In this document: positions 6,451 to 16,011 of the stretch, piece by piece
Position numbering within the stretch: position 1 is the first letter of the stretch
Layout: the number at the start of each line of letters is the position of its first letter
NCBI GenBank assembly: GCA_964541255.1
Contig: CAZIPL010000024.1
Span: 1 to 23,416 of the forward strand
DNA: 23,416 bases
Direction of reading: 5' to 3'
Source of the DNA: CAYOSU01 sp964541255
Lineage (GTDB): Bacteria > Bacillota > Clostridia > Christensenellales > CAMQZB01
Notes under the pieces: generated by a model
The model's database searches: none
What the model saw: only the letters and a program-made list of their open reading frames with translations
What the model was told of the DNA's origin: nothing
Translations under genes and position numbers: made by a program

Positions 6451-8622
6451 ATGATAGATTTTTCCCTTCTCAACGAAGTACAAAAAAACGCCGCAAAAGA
6501 CACCGAGGGTGCGGTTTTGGTTTTTGCGGGCGCAGGCTCGGGGAAAACAAGGGTACTTACTATGCGAATAGCCAACATTCTCGATTTGGGACTTGCCCGT
6601 CCTTACGAGATTTTGGCGATAACGTTTACCAATAAAGCGGCGAACGAGATGAAAGAAAGGCTTCTCAATATGGGGCTTGATGCGAACGAAATGTGGGTAT
6701 GCACCATTCACAGCATGTGCACGAGAATTCTTCGCCGCGATATAGATAAAATCGGCTACGACGGCAATTTTTCTATTTATTCCGAGGTGGAAAAGCAGCG
6801 TATAGTCAAGGCAATAATTGCAGAAAAAGGCTATGACGAAGACTTAATTAAGTCCGTTATGTGGAATATCGGCAACGCAAAGGCGAGCGGATATACCCCC
6901 GAAGAATACGAAAAGCTCAACGGCTTAAACAAAAACATATATGAGATATGCGACGTTTTCGCCGAATACGAAACGAGACTTATGAAAAACAACGCGCTCG
7001 ATTTCGACGATCTTTTGACCAAAACGTACGAGCTTTTGTCGTCGAGCGAGGAAACGCGAGATAAGTATTCCGAGAAGTTCAAATACGTCCACATCGACGA
7101 ATTCCAAGACGTCAACGACATTCAATATAAGATAGTCAAACTTCTTTGCAAAAACCACGGAAATCTTTTTGCGGTAGGTGACGACGATCAAAGTATCTAC
7201 GGATTCAGAGGCGCGAACGTCAATAATATTTTGAATTTCGAAAAGGATTTTCCGACGGCAAAGACATATAAATTGGAGCAAAACTACCGCTCCACGAAAA
7301 AGATTTTGCAAGCGGCGAACGCCATTATTTGCAAAAACCACGGCAGAGCGGACAAAAAGCTTTGGTGCGACAACGAAGAGGGCGTAAGAATTGAATACCG
7401 CTCGCTGTTTGACGAAAGAGACGAAGCGTCGTATGTTGTGGGAAGCATAAAGTCATTAACTACATATTCGGGATATTCAAATTCCGACATCGCGGTTTTA
7501 TATCGAATGAACTCTTTGTCCCGCGCTTTCGAACAGGAGTTTTTGAAATATAACATTCCTTGCAAGGTTTTCGGCGGACAGAAGTTCTATGAAAGAAAAG
7601 AAATAAAGGACTTGACCGCATATATAAGAGCCGTTGTCAATCACAAGGACAACGAAGCTATAAGGCGAATTATAAACGTTCCCAAGCGCGGGATAGGCGA
7701 TACGACGATAGATAAGCTCGAGCAGATTGCCAAAAGAGAGAATATATATTTATACGAGCTTTTGGCAAAAATCGAGGAGAGAACGGAATTCAATCAAGGC
7801 ACGAAGAACAAATTGATTTCGTTCAGAAGCCTTTATGCGTATCTTATCTCAGAAAGTGCGGAAAAAACTCCCGAGGGTTTTGTCAGAAGCATAATCGATT
7901 CGACGTCCTTTATGGAGCAGTTCGCCGATTCGTCTGAAGAATCTAAATCGAGAAAGCTCAACGTCGAAGAATTCGTTCATTCGGTAGGCGAGTTTTGCGA
8001 GAAAAACGAGGGCGCGAGCATATCTGACTATTTACAGTCGATAACCCTTTCAAGCGCGATAGACGATCTCGAAGACGAGGAAAACGCCGTCACTCTTGCC
8101 ACCGTTCACGCCGTCAAGGGCTTGGAATTCAAGGTGGTTTTCATTGTGGGCTTGGACGAAAAGATTTTCCCGATAGTCCGCCCCGACACGAGACCGTCGG
8201 ATTTAGAGGAAGAGCGTAGACTGATGTACGTTGCCGTAACAAGAGCTATGGAAAGGCTTTATATGACAAGGTGCGAGTCGAGATATTCCTATCAATACGG
8301 CGAAAGGTCTCCGCAAATGAGGTCGAGATATATCGACGATCTCAAAGATATTTTGGGAATTCCCGAGAAAGTATCGTATGATCCGCCCGCTCCGAAAGTG
8401 GTATTTACGGGAAGCGTGGCAAAGTCGTTCGAAGCGCCTAAGCCTAAAGCTCAATCAAGCGGCGCGTTTAACGTCGGCGACAACGTAGAGCATAAAAAGT
8501 TCGGACAAGGCGTCGTCGTCGGAACGAAAGGCGTGGGAGAATCGCTGGTAATCGACGTTGCTTTCAAGGGCTTTGGAATAAAAACTCTTGTCGCGAAGTT
8601 CGCTCCGATAAAAAAGATTTAA
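6451..8622 (+). CDS. pcrA: UvrD/PcrA-family ATP-dependent DNA helicase
   Basis: 723 residues with all superfamily 1A motifs in order: Walker A GAGSGKT (K32), motif Ia ITFTNKAANEM, motif II DEFQD, motif III GDDDQSIYGFRGA, motif IV QNYRST, motif V TVHAVKGLEF, motif VI YVAVTRA. A C-terminal Tudor-like module (VGDNVEHKKFGQGVV) is as in PcrA. PcrA is a 3'-5' helicase acting in nucleotide excision repair, replication of nicked templates and removal of RecA or RNA polymerase. I chose ATG 6451, preceded by GAGG with 6-nt spacing, because MIDFSLLNEVQKNA matches the family N-terminus; an earlier in-frame ATG at 6406 would add 15 atypical residues. ligA follows by 9 nt; pcrA-ligA is a conserved Bacillota pair. 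Confidence 0.96.
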   Translation: MIDFSLLNEVQKNAAKDTEGAVLVFAGAGSGKTRVLTMRIANILDLGLARPYEILAITFTNKAANEMKERLLNMGLDANEMWVCTIHSMCTRILRRDIDKIGYDGNFSIYSEVEKQRIVKAIIAEKGYDEDLIKSVMWNIGNAKASGYTPEEYEKLNGLNKNIYEICDVFAEYETRLMKNNALDFDDLLTKTYELLSSSEETRDKYSEKFKYVHIDEFQDVNDIQYKIVKLLCKNHGNLFAVGDDDQSIYGFRGANVNNILNFEKDFPTAKTYKLEQNYRSTKKILQAANAIICKNHGRADKKLWCDNEEGVRIEYRSLFDERDEASYVVGSIKSLTTYSGYSNSDIAVLYRMNSLSRAFEQEFLKYNIPCKVFGGQKFYERKEIKDLTAYIRAVVNHKDNEAIRRIINVPKRGIGDTTIDKLEQIAKRENIYLYELLAKIEERTEFNQGTKNKLISFRSLYAYLISESAEKTPEGFVRSIIDSTSFMEQFADSSEESKSRKLNVEEFVHSVGEFCEKNEGASISDYLQSITLSSAIDDLEDEENAVTLATVHAVKGLEFKVVFIVGLDEKIFPIVRPDTRPSDLEEERRLMYVAVTRAMERLYMTRCESRYSYQYGERSPQMRSRYIDDLKDILGIPEKVSYDPPAPKVVFTGSVAKSFEAPKPKAQSSGAFNVGDNVEHKKFGQGVVVGTKGVGESLVIDVAFKGFGIKTLVAKFAPIKKI

Positions 8623-8631
8623 GAAAAAAGT

Positions 8632-10572
8632 ATGGATAGAGTCGATTTTTTAATTGAAAAGCTTAACGAATACGCATATAACTACTATGTTTTGGACAAC
8701 CCCACGGTTTCCGACAAGGAGTACGATGCGCTTTATGACGAGCTTATGAAAATAGAAAAAGAAACGGGGTTTATAAGGGATGATTCTCCGACGCGCCGCG
8801 TAGGCGGTGCGCCGCTTTCGGCTTTTTCTCAGCACGTTCATAAGCATAGGCTCTATTCTTTGGATAAGGCTCAGTCGATAGAAAGCCTTTCCGAATGGTT
8901 CGAAAAGGCGGAACAGAAGGTTGGGAAGTGCAGATATTCTCTCGAATATAAGTTCGACGGTCTGACGATGTGCCTAAGCTATTCCGACGGAAAATTCGTC
9001 CGTGCGACGACTCGAGGAGACGGAACGACGGGCGAAGACGTTACCGCGCAGGTTTTGACGATAAAGACCTTTCCGCTCGAGATAGAGTATAAGGGAGAAC
9101 TCGAAGTCGTAGGCGAAGCAATCATGTATCTTTCGACGCTGAAAAAATATAACGAAACGGCGGAAGTACCACTCAAAAACGCAAGGAACGCGGTGGCGGG
9201 CGCGATAAGGAATTTAGACCCGAAAGAGACTGCAAGACGCGCTCCGCAGATAGTTTTTTATTCGATAAACTATATCGAAGACGAGAGCATAGTTCGCTCG
9301 CAAGAGCAGACGATAGAGTTCTTAAAAAAGAACAAGTTCAAGATAAGTCCTTTCGTTTTGTTCGATTCCGATAAAGAAAAAATCAAAACGGAGATAGAAA
9401 AAATCGGGCAAAATAGAGATAAACTCGATTTTCTGATAGACGGCGCGGTAATCAAGATCGACGACTACGCAAAAAGAGAAGAGCTCGGTTTCACCGAAAA
9501 ATTCCCAAGGTGGGCTGTTGCGTTCAAGTTTGAAGCGGAAGAAACAACCACGGTTTTGAAAGACGTAATCTGGCAGGTCGGAAGAACGGGGAAATTAACT
9601 CCTCTTGCGATACTCGACCCCGTGGAATTATGCGGCGTAACCGTTTCGCGCGCAACGCTCAATAACCTCGGCGACATAAGAAGAAAGGACGTCAAAGTCG
9701 GCGATCGCGTGTTTATAAGAAGATCCAACGACGTAATCCCCGAAATTACGGGCTTAGCCGAAAGATTCGAAAATTCCGTCGAGGTGACTCGCCCCGAATA
9801 TTGCCCGTCTTGCGGAGCGAAAACGGTAGATAAAGGCGCGCATATTTTCTGCCCGAACGAGCTCAATTGCCAAAAGCAAGTCGTTCAAAGAATAACGCAC
9901 TTTGCGTCAAAAGCGGGTATGGACATCGTCGGTTTTTCGGAGTCCGCCGCGGAGAAATTCTTCTCCGTTTTGGAGGTTAAAAGACCGTTTGAACTGTATC
10001 ATTTGAAAAAGGAAGACCTTTTGAAGGTCGAGGGCTTCAAGGATAAGAAAGCCGAGAACTTCCTCAAAGCGATAGAAAAATCGAGAAAGATACCTTTCGA
10101 TAAGTTCATCTTCTCGCTCGGAATTCTGAACGTCGGAACAAAAACGGCGAAAGACCTAGCGAGAGAGTTTGAAAGCATCGACGAGCTTAAAAACGCAGAC
10201 GTTGAAAGGCTTGTATCGATGGAGGACGTAGGAGAGATAGTCGCAGGAAGCATAAAGGAATATTTCTCCGACGAATTCGAAAGAGAAAACCTCGAAATGC
10301 TTTTGAAAGAGGTCGAAATTGATTACGGCAAGAAAAAGCAGTTAGAGGGCGTTTTTAGCGGCGAAACGGTGGTTTTGACGGGAAGTTTAGCTAATTTTAC
10401 CCGCTCTGAGGCGTCGAAGATAATCGAAGAAAAGGGCGGTAATATAGGCTCGTCGGTAACGAAAAGCACGACGCTCGTTCTTGCTGGAGAAGAAGCGGGA
10501 AGCAAACTCGAAAAGGCGAAAAAGCTCGGGATAAGAATTATCACGGAAGAAGAATTTTTGAAATTGATATAA
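8632..10572 (+). CDS. ligA: NAD+-dependent DNA ligase
   Basis: 646 residues, slightly shorter than the usual 660-670. The N-terminal Ia domain contains YNYYVLDNPTVSDKEYD, which binds NMN. The adenylation domain has the catalytic lysine in KFDG (K107). An OB-fold region follows, then a four-cysteine zinc finger (CPSCG ... FCPNELNC), helix-hairpin-helix repeats, and a C-terminal BRCT domain starting near GVFSGETVVLTG. LigA seals nicks in Okazaki-fragment joining and repair, using NAD+ as the AMP donor. It is separated from pcrA by 9 nt and probably co-transcribed; the ribosome-binding site (AAGAAAAAAG) is weak. yicC begins 13 nt after its stop, so transcription may continue into the next cluster. 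Confidence 0.98.
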   Translation: MDRVDFLIEKLNEYAYNYYVLDNPTVSDKEYDALYDELMKIEKETGFIRDDSPTRRVGGAPLSAFSQHVHKHRLYSLDKAQSIESLSEWFEKAEQKVGKCRYSLEYKFDGLTMCLSYSDGKFVRATTRGDGTTGEDVTAQVLTIKTFPLEIEYKGELEVVGEAIMYLSTLKKYNETAEVPLKNARNAVAGAIRNLDPKETARRAPQIVFYSINYIEDESIVRSQEQTIEFLKKNKFKISPFVLFDSDKEKIKTEIEKIGQNRDKLDFLIDGAVIKIDDYAKREELGFTEKFPRWAVAFKFEAEETTTVLKDVIWQVGRTGKLTPLAILDPVELCGVTVSRATLNNLGDIRRKDVKVGDRVFIRRSNDVIPEITGLAERFENSVEVTRPEYCPSCGAKTVDKGAHIFCPNELNCQKQVVQRITHFASKAGMDIVGFSESAAEKFFSVLEVKRPFELYHLKKEDLLKVEGFKDKKAENFLKAIEKSRKIPFDKFIFSLGILNVGTKTAKDLAREFESIDELKNADVERLVSMEDVGEIVAGSIKEYFSDEFERENLEMLLKEVEIDYGKKKQLEGVFSGETVVLTGSLANFTRSEASKIIEEKGGNIGSSVTKSTTLVLAGEEAGSKLEKAKKLGIRIITEEEFLKLI

Positions 10573-10585
10573 AGGCGGTAACGAT

Positions 10586-11461
10586 ATGTATAGCATGACA
10601 GGGTACGGAAAAGCGACCAAAACGGTTGACGGCAGAGAGATGACGATCGAATTGAAATCGGTCAATAACAGATTTTTGGATATCAACTGCAAATTGCCTA
10701 AAACGCTTATTTGCGTAGAGGACGCTCTCAGAAAAGAAATCCAAAGCGTTTTGTCGCGCGGTCGCGTCGATGTTTTCGTGACCTATTCGACGACAAGCGA
10801 CGTCGAAAAGAACGTCGTTGCGGACGTAGGTCTTGCCGCGGGATATATGAAAGCGGCAAAAGAGCTCGAAGAAAAGCTCGGAATAACAAACGACCTTACT
10901 ATGACGGCAATTTTAAGAATCCCAGACGTAGTCAAGCCCGAAAGCGTAGACGAAGATTACGACGAGCTTGAGTCTTTAATAAGAGAAACGGCGAGAGAAG
11001 CATTGCAGAATATGAACGTCATGCGCGAAAAAGAGGGCGAGAAGCTCAAAGCCGACATAATGAGCCGCATAGAGGTTTTGAAAGAGTGCTTGGCAAAAAT
11101 CGAGAAACGCGCGCCGATTGTCGTAGAAAACTATCGCGAAAAGCTTACTTCGAGAATAACCGAAGCATTAAGCGGCGTTGAGATAGACGAAACGAGGCTT
11201 TTGAATGAAGTTGCGTTCTTCACCGACAAAGCCAACATCGACGAAGAGATAACAAGACTCAAATCGCATTTCGTTCAGGCAAGAGACATTATGGAAAAAG
11301 AAACGTTGGTTGGAAGAAAAATGGACTTTTTGGTTCAGGAACTAAACCGCGAAACCAACACCATTTGCAGCAAATCCAACGATATTGAGGTTACGAACAC
11401 CGCTCTTTCAATGAAGTCCGAAATCGAAAAGATAAGAGAACAAATTCAAAACCTCGAATAA
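10586..11461 (+). CDS. yicC: YicC/YloC family endoribonuclease
   Basis: 291 residues, the family's usual size. The N-terminal YicC domain has the hallmark MYSMTGYGKA and then ELKSVNNRFLDINCKLP. The C-terminal DUF1732 domain ends in QELNRETNTICSKSNDIEVT, also a strong signature. Members have been described as endoribonucleases involved in RNA decay. AAAGGCGGT upstream of the ATG serves as ribosome-binding site. It lies 13 nt after ligA and opens the conserved Bacillota cluster; in B. subtilis (yloC) the next gene is remA, absent here. Confidence 0.95.
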   Translation: MYSMTGYGKATKTVDGREMTIELKSVNNRFLDINCKLPKTLICVEDALRKEIQSVLSRGRVDVFVTYSTTSDVEKNVVADVGLAAGYMKAAKELEEKLGITNDLTMTAILRIPDVVKPESVDEDYDELESLIRETAREALQNMNVMREKEGEKLKADIMSRIEVLKECLAKIEKRAPIVVENYREKLTSRITEALSGVEIDETRLLNEVAFFTDKANIDEEITRLKSHFVQARDIMEKETLVGRKMDFLVQELNRETNTICSKSNDIEVTNTALSMKSEIEKIREQIQNLE

Positions 11462-11499
11462 AGCAATAAAAATACAACGGAAAAGTTTAAGGAGAATAT

Positions 11500-12120
11500 A
11501 TGGAAAAAGGAATGTTAATCGTAATATCGGGTCCCTCGGGAGTAGGCAAAGGCACGGTTAAAAACGAGCTACTCAAAAGGAATCCGAAGCTTATCGAATC
11601 GATATCCTGCACGACAAGAAAGCCGCGCCCCGGCGAGGAAGAGGGAATACATTATTTCTTCAAGACCGAAGAAGAATTCGACGCGTTGATACTTGAAAAT
11701 CAATTCCTCGAATACGCGGGAGTTTTCGGAAGAAAATACGGAACGCTCAAGGCGTTCGTAGACGAACAGAGAAACTTAGGGAAAGACGTTTTGCTCGAAA
11801 TAGACGTTCAAGGCGCGCTCCACGTCAGAGGCTCCGAGCCCGACGCCGTTTTGATTATGCTCGCGCCGCCCTCGCTACCCGAGCTTATTCAAAGACTTAC
11901 GAAGAGAAATACCGAGACGGAAGAGGAAATCAAGAAAAGATATTCCAAATCTGCGGCGGAACTTAGAAATTTCAAGAGCTTCGATTATATCGTAATAAAC
12001 GAAAACGACGACATCGAAACGACGTGCGTAAAAATAGAAAAGATATTAAAATCCGAGCTATACAGAGCTTCTCGAAACGAAAAGCTCATCGAAAGGATAA
12101 TAGAAAACAGATATGACTAA
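11500..12120 (+). CDS. gmk: Guanylate kinase
   Basis: 206 residues, standard length. The P-loop is GPSGVGKGT (residues 11-19, K17). The GMP-binding segment includes SCTTRKPRPGE and GIHYFF, and the lid has RLTKRNTETEEEI. It converts GMP and ATP to GDP and ADP in the cytoplasm, feeding GTP synthesis and (p)ppGpp-sensitive nucleotide balance. A clear TAAGGAG precedes the ATG. Its last 8 nt overlap the start of coaBC in another frame, so the two are translationally coupled. The rpoZ gene that commonly follows gmk is missing. Confidence 0.98.
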   Translation: MEKGMLIVISGPSGVGKGTVKNELLKRNPKLIESISCTTRKPRPGEEEGIHYFFKTEEEFDALILENQFLEYAGVFGRKYGTLKAFVDEQRNLGKDVLLEIDVQGALHVRGSEPDAVLIMLAPPSLPELIQRLTKRNTETEEEIKKRYSKSAAELRNFKSFDYIVINENDDIETTCVKIEKILKSELYRASRNEKLIERIIENRYD

Positions 12121-13297
12121 TAATATTAAGACCGTTCTTTTGGGAATAACGGGCGGAATAGCGGCGTATAAATCGTGCTACATCGCAAGCTATTTGAAAA
12201 AGAAAGGAATAAACGTAATCGCGATTATGACGAAAAACGCGACGGAATTCGTATCTCCCTTGACGTTCGAAACGCTCACGGGCAATAAGGTATATACCGA
12301 AACGTTCCAAGAGCACGAATATGAGGTAGAACATATTTCTTTGGCAAAGCAAGGCGATTTGTTCCTTGTAGCTCCCGCAACCGCGAATTTCTTGGCAAAG
12401 GCAAACGAAGGAATTGCCGACGATATGCTTTCGACGACCTTTTTGGCTTTTGAAAAGACGAAAATAATCGCGCCTGCGATGAATACTGCGATGTATAAAG
12501 CCGAAGCTACGCAAAAAAACATCGAGGAGCTAAAAAAGAAAGGAGTATACTTCGTCGATCCCGTTGACGGACATTTGGCGTGCGGAGATAACGGAGTAGG
12601 CAAAATGCAAGAGCCCGATGTTATATGCGATTTTGCCATAGAAATGCTTTTCGAAAAGAAAGACTTTTTAGGTAAACGCGTTTTGGTTACTTGCGGAGGC
12701 ACAGTCGAAGATATAGATAAGGTTCGCTGCATAACGAACTATTCAAGCGGAAAGACGGGAGCTGCGATAGCAAACGCCTTGATAGACCGCGGCGCGATAG
12801 TAACGCTCGTCGAGGGTAACGTTTCCGTTCCTATGCCCAAAACGCATAAGAACGTCAAGGTAAGATCGACCGACGATATGTTCGAAGCCGTAATGAAAGA
12901 GCTTCCCGAAAACGACATCGTGATTAAGGCGGCAGCGCCTTGCGATTTCAAGCCTAAGAACAGATTCTCGGGCAAAATCAAGGATAAGGAATTGACGATA
13001 GAGTTTGTCAAAAATCCCGATATAGCAAAGGAAGTAGGCAAAATCAAGGGAGATAAAAAGCTTGTCATATTTGCCGCCGAAACGGAGAACCTTTTGGAGA
13101 GCGCATATAAAAAGCTCGAAGGAAAAAATGCCGATATGGTTATAGCAAACGTCGTAGGCGGAAAAACGGGCGGTTTTTCTTCGGACGAAAACGCCGTCAC
13201 GATAATAAAAAGAAGCGGCGAGATAACGGAAGTTCCGAGTATGAAAAAAACGCAGCTTGCCGACGTAATACTCGACAATATAGCGACGCTTTATTAA
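12113..13297 (+). CDS. coaBC: Bifunctional phosphopantothenoylcysteine decarboxylase / phosphopantothenate-cysteine ligase
   Basis: 394 residues, normal for the fused enzyme. The N-terminal CoaC flavoprotein half shows GITGGIAAYKS, the active-site-containing LVAPATANFLAK region, the substrate motif APAMNTAMY and the clamp ACGDNGVGKM. The C-terminal CoaB half begins at RVLVTCGGTVEDID, with NYSSGKTG (nucleotide binding) and the KNADMVIAN segment. Together they make 4'-phosphopantetheine from 4'-phosphopantothenate, CTP and cysteine for coenzyme A synthesis. The ATG overlaps the end of gmk by 8 nt and lacks a strong Shine-Dalgarno, consistent with coupling. Confidence 0.97.
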   Translation: MTNNIKTVLLGITGGIAAYKSCYIASYLKKKGINVIAIMTKNATEFVSPLTFETLTGNKVYTETFQEHEYEVEHISLAKQGDLFLVAPATANFLAKANEGIADDMLSTTFLAFEKTKIIAPAMNTAMYKAEATQKNIEELKKKGVYFVDPVDGHLACGDNGVGKMQEPDVICDFAIEMLFEKKDFLGKRVLVTCGGTVEDIDKVRCITNYSSGKTGAAIANALIDRGAIVTLVEGNVSVPMPKTHKNVKVRSTDDMFEAVMKELPENDIVIKAAAPCDFKPKNRFSGKIKDKELTIEFVKNPDIAKEVGKIKGDKKLVIFAAETENLLESAYKKLEGKNADMVIANVVGGKTGGFSSDENAVTIIKRSGEITEVPSMKKTQLADVILDNIATLY

Positions 13298-13315
13298 AAG
13301 ATAATTCAAACACAG

Positions 13316-15514
13316 ATGATAGCAAAGGTTATTGTAGACGTAACACATTCAAACGTAGACAAGGTTTTCGATTATATGATCCCCGAAAACCTTGTTGTCG
13401 AAAAAGGCGCAAGAGTACTTGTGCCTTTTGGCCGTCAAAACGTCGAAGGCTTTGTTATCGATATTTCCGATTCTACCGATTGTCCGATAGAAAAACTTAA
13501 AAGCGTGTCGGAGGTTTTGGATAAAATTCCGCCGCTTACAACCGATACGATAGAGCTTGCCGACTTTGTTGCGAAAAAATATCACGCATTAAAGTCCGAG
13601 GTTCTTCGACTTATGATTCCGTCGGAAATGAGGGGCGGCAAGGTCAAAGAAAAAGAAAAGACGGTGGTATGCCTTTGCGGAATTCCTTACGCAGAAGCCG
13701 TCGGAACGATAGCGAAAAACGCGCGTAAACAATTCGATCTTCTCGAGGATATTTATGGCGGCGAAAACGACTATACTTTCTTGGCAAGCTGCTACGGCTA
13801 TCCCGCGTTAAAGGCGCTTGAAAAGAAAGGAATCGTTTATTTCGAAGAGGAACATATAAACAGAATTCCTTACGAGTTCGTCGAAGAAAAAGACGAAGAG
13901 CATGTTTTGACGGAAGAGCAAAAAGGCGCGATCGAATACGTCGAAAAGACCGATAAAGAAATCACGCTCATTCGCGGCGTAACGGGATCTGGCAAGACGG
14001 AGATATATCTTAACCTAATAGAAAAGGAGCTTAAAAAGGGCAAGACCGCGCTTTTTATGGTTCCCGAAATAGCGTTGACTCCGCAAATGGTTTCGAAGCT
14101 TCGCGCAAGGTTCAAAGATACCGTCGCGATAATCCATAGCGGATTGTCGGCAGGCGAAAGGTTCGACGAGTGGTGGCGAATAAGAACGGGCGAAGCGAAA
14201 ATCGTCGTAGGAGCTCGAAGCGCGGTTTTCGCGCCGCTTCAAAATATCGGAATAATCGTCATCGACGAAGAACACGAAACGAGCTATCGCGCGGAGAATT
14301 CTCCGAGATATTCGACGATTGATGTAGCAAAGTATAGAATAAGAAATTCTCGCGGTAAGATAGTTTTGGGAAGCGCAACCCCGTCGGTAGAGAGCTATTA
14401 CAAAGCCAAAAGCGGCGAATACGGGCTTTTCGAAATAACGGAAAGAGTCAACAAAAGGCGGCTTCCTTATGTCGAGATAGTCGATATGAAACGAGAGGTT
14501 CAACGGGGAAATAAGTCGCTTATTTCCTCGGAGCTTGAAAAGCTTCTCAAAAAGACGCTGGATAGCGGCGAGCAAGCCATTTTGTTTTTGAATAGAAGAG
14601 GCTTTTCGGCGTACTATCAATGCCTCGATTGCGGCTATGTTTGCAAGTGCAATACGTGCGACGTAAGCCTAAACTATCACAAGAGCGAGCATGCGCTCAA
14701 ATGCCACTATTGCGGCACGAAATATATCATTCCGAAGACCTGCCCCGAATGCGGCGGCAATCACTTCAAAATGGGAGGAGTGGGAACGGAGAGAATAGTC
14801 GAAGAAGTGCAAAAGCTTTTCCCCGAAGCAAGGATTCTTCGTATGGATAACGATACGACTTCGACGAAAGAGGCGCATAACGCCATTCTATCGACGTTCA
14901 GAAAGCATCAAGCGGATATTTTGGTAGGCACGCAAATGGTAGCGAAAGGGCACGATTTCCCGCTATGCACCCTTGTCGGCATAATCGACGCGGATCAATC
15001 CCTTTATTATTCCGACTACCGAAGCGGCGAAAGGACGTTCCAGCTTGTTACGCAAGTGGCAGGGCGTGCGGGAAGGGCTGAGCGAGAGGGGATAGTTCTT
15101 CTTCAAACCTATTCGCCGCATCATTATATAATAAATTACGCTACGAAATATAACTACGTCGATTTTTACGATTACGAGATAAACGCCCGTCGGGCGACGT
15201 TGTTTCCGCCGTTTGCCGACATCGTTCGAATAATGATAATAAGCAGCGACGAGGCGAAAGCGAAAAAAACTTCGAGAGCGATTTTCAATCAAATCAACGA
15301 CCTCAAGAAGAAAAAAGAGGGGGATTTTGTCTATTTTAACGGCATGAGATCGCCGATTTCGAGAATAGACGACAAATTCCGCTTCCAGATTATCTGCCGA
15401 ATAACGGGCGAAGAGGTTGCTAAAATCGAAGAGAATATATATAATATAGTCGATAATTGTAAGGATGCGGGTGTGACAAGCTTTGTCGAGATAAACCCCG
15501 CGAATATGTACTGA
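13316..15514 (+). CDS. priA: Primosomal protein N' (replication restart helicase)
   Basis: 732 residues. The N-terminal 3'-DNA-end-binding domain starts MIAKVIVDVTHSNVDKVFDY. The superfamily 2 helicase core has Walker A GVTGSGKT (K227) and a DEEH box at residues 317-320, plus VGARSAVFAP. The cysteine-rich insertion carries eight Cys in CxxC pairs (CLDCGYVCKCNTC, then CHYCG and CPECG) that bind two zincs. Motifs V-VI include LVGTQMVAKGHDF and QVAGRAGR. PriA recognises stalled or broken forks and reloads the replicative helicase via DnaB/DnaD/DnaI-type partners. It follows coaBC by 18 nt without an obvious Shine-Dalgarno; the ATG is chosen from the conserved N-terminus. Confidence 0.97.
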   Translation: MIAKVIVDVTHSNVDKVFDYMIPENLVVEKGARVLVPFGRQNVEGFVIDISDSTDCPIEKLKSVSEVLDKIPPLTTDTIELADFVAKKYHALKSEVLRLMIPSEMRGGKVKEKEKTVVCLCGIPYAEAVGTIAKNARKQFDLLEDIYGGENDYTFLASCYGYPALKALEKKGIVYFEEEHINRIPYEFVEEKDEEHVLTEEQKGAIEYVEKTDKEITLIRGVTGSGKTEIYLNLIEKELKKGKTALFMVPEIALTPQMVSKLRARFKDTVAIIHSGLSAGERFDEWWRIRTGEAKIVVGARSAVFAPLQNIGIIVIDEEHETSYRAENSPRYSTIDVAKYRIRNSRGKIVLGSATPSVESYYKAKSGEYGLFEITERVNKRRLPYVEIVDMKREVQRGNKSLISSELEKLLKKTLDSGEQAILFLNRRGFSAYYQCLDCGYVCKCNTCDVSLNYHKSEHALKCHYCGTKYIIPKTCPECGGNHFKMGGVGTERIVEEVQKLFPEARILRMDNDTTSTKEAHNAILSTFRKHQADILVGTQMVAKGHDFPLCTLVGIIDADQSLYYSDYRSGERTFQLVTQVAGRAGRAEREGIVLLQTYSPHHYIINYATKYNYVDFYDYEINARRATLFPPFADIVRIMIISSDEAKAKKTSRAIFNQINDLKKKKEGDFVYFNGMRSPISRIDDKFRFQIICRITGEEVAKIEENIYNIVDNCKDAGVTSFVEINPANMY

Positions 15515-15532
15515 CGATAATAAGGAGAATAC

Positions 15533-16006
15533 ATGGCACTTAGAAAAATCATTCAAGAAGGTAACGAAACGCTGCGCAAGCATTCACGTCCGGTAACGGA
15601 ATTCGACAAAAAGCTCGGATCGCTTCTCGACGATATGAAGCAGACGTTGAAAAAAGCCGACGGAGTAGGTCTTGCCGCTCCGCAGGTCGGAATTTTGAGA
15701 AGAATTTTCATAATCGAAACGGGGGACGAGAAGCATAGCAACGTTGTCGAATTTATCAACCCCGAGCTTTTGGAGGCAAAGGGCGAGCAATACGGCGACG
15801 AGGGTTGCCTTTCCGTCCCCGGAGTCAGAGGAAAAGTAAAGCGCCCTATGACCGTCAAGGTAAAAGCGCAAGACAGATACGGCGAAGAGTTCAAGATGAC
15901 CTTGACCGAGCTTTCCGCAAGATGTTTCTGCCACGAGAACGACCACTTAGACGGAATACTCTTTATTGATAAAGCTACCGAAAAAGAAGAATACGACGAG
16001 GATTGA
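15533..16006 (+). CDS. def: Peptide deformylase
   Basis: 157 residues, the short form. The three deformylase motifs are present: GVGLAAPQVG, EGCLSVP with the metal-ligand cysteine, and CHENDHLDG with the HExxH histidines and catalytic glutamate. It removes the formyl group from nascent N-terminal fMet using Fe2+. AATAAGGAG lies 8 nt before the ATG. It is paired with fmt, which adds the formyl group to initiator tRNA; the fmt start codon is 5 nt after its stop. Confidence 0.98.
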   Translation: MALRKIIQEGNETLRKHSRPVTEFDKKLGSLLDDMKQTLKKADGVGLAAPQVGILRRIFIIETGDEKHSNVVEFINPELLEAKGEQYGDEGCLSVPGVRGKVKRPMTVKVKAQDRYGEEFKMTLTELSARCFCHENDHLDGILFIDKATEKEEYDED

Positions 16007-16011
16007 CGCTA

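Noticed and set aside
6285..6635. Open frame across the intergenic region into pcrA
   Set aside because: It starts inside the hairpin and overlaps pcrA in another frame; no family match and no ribosome-binding site.
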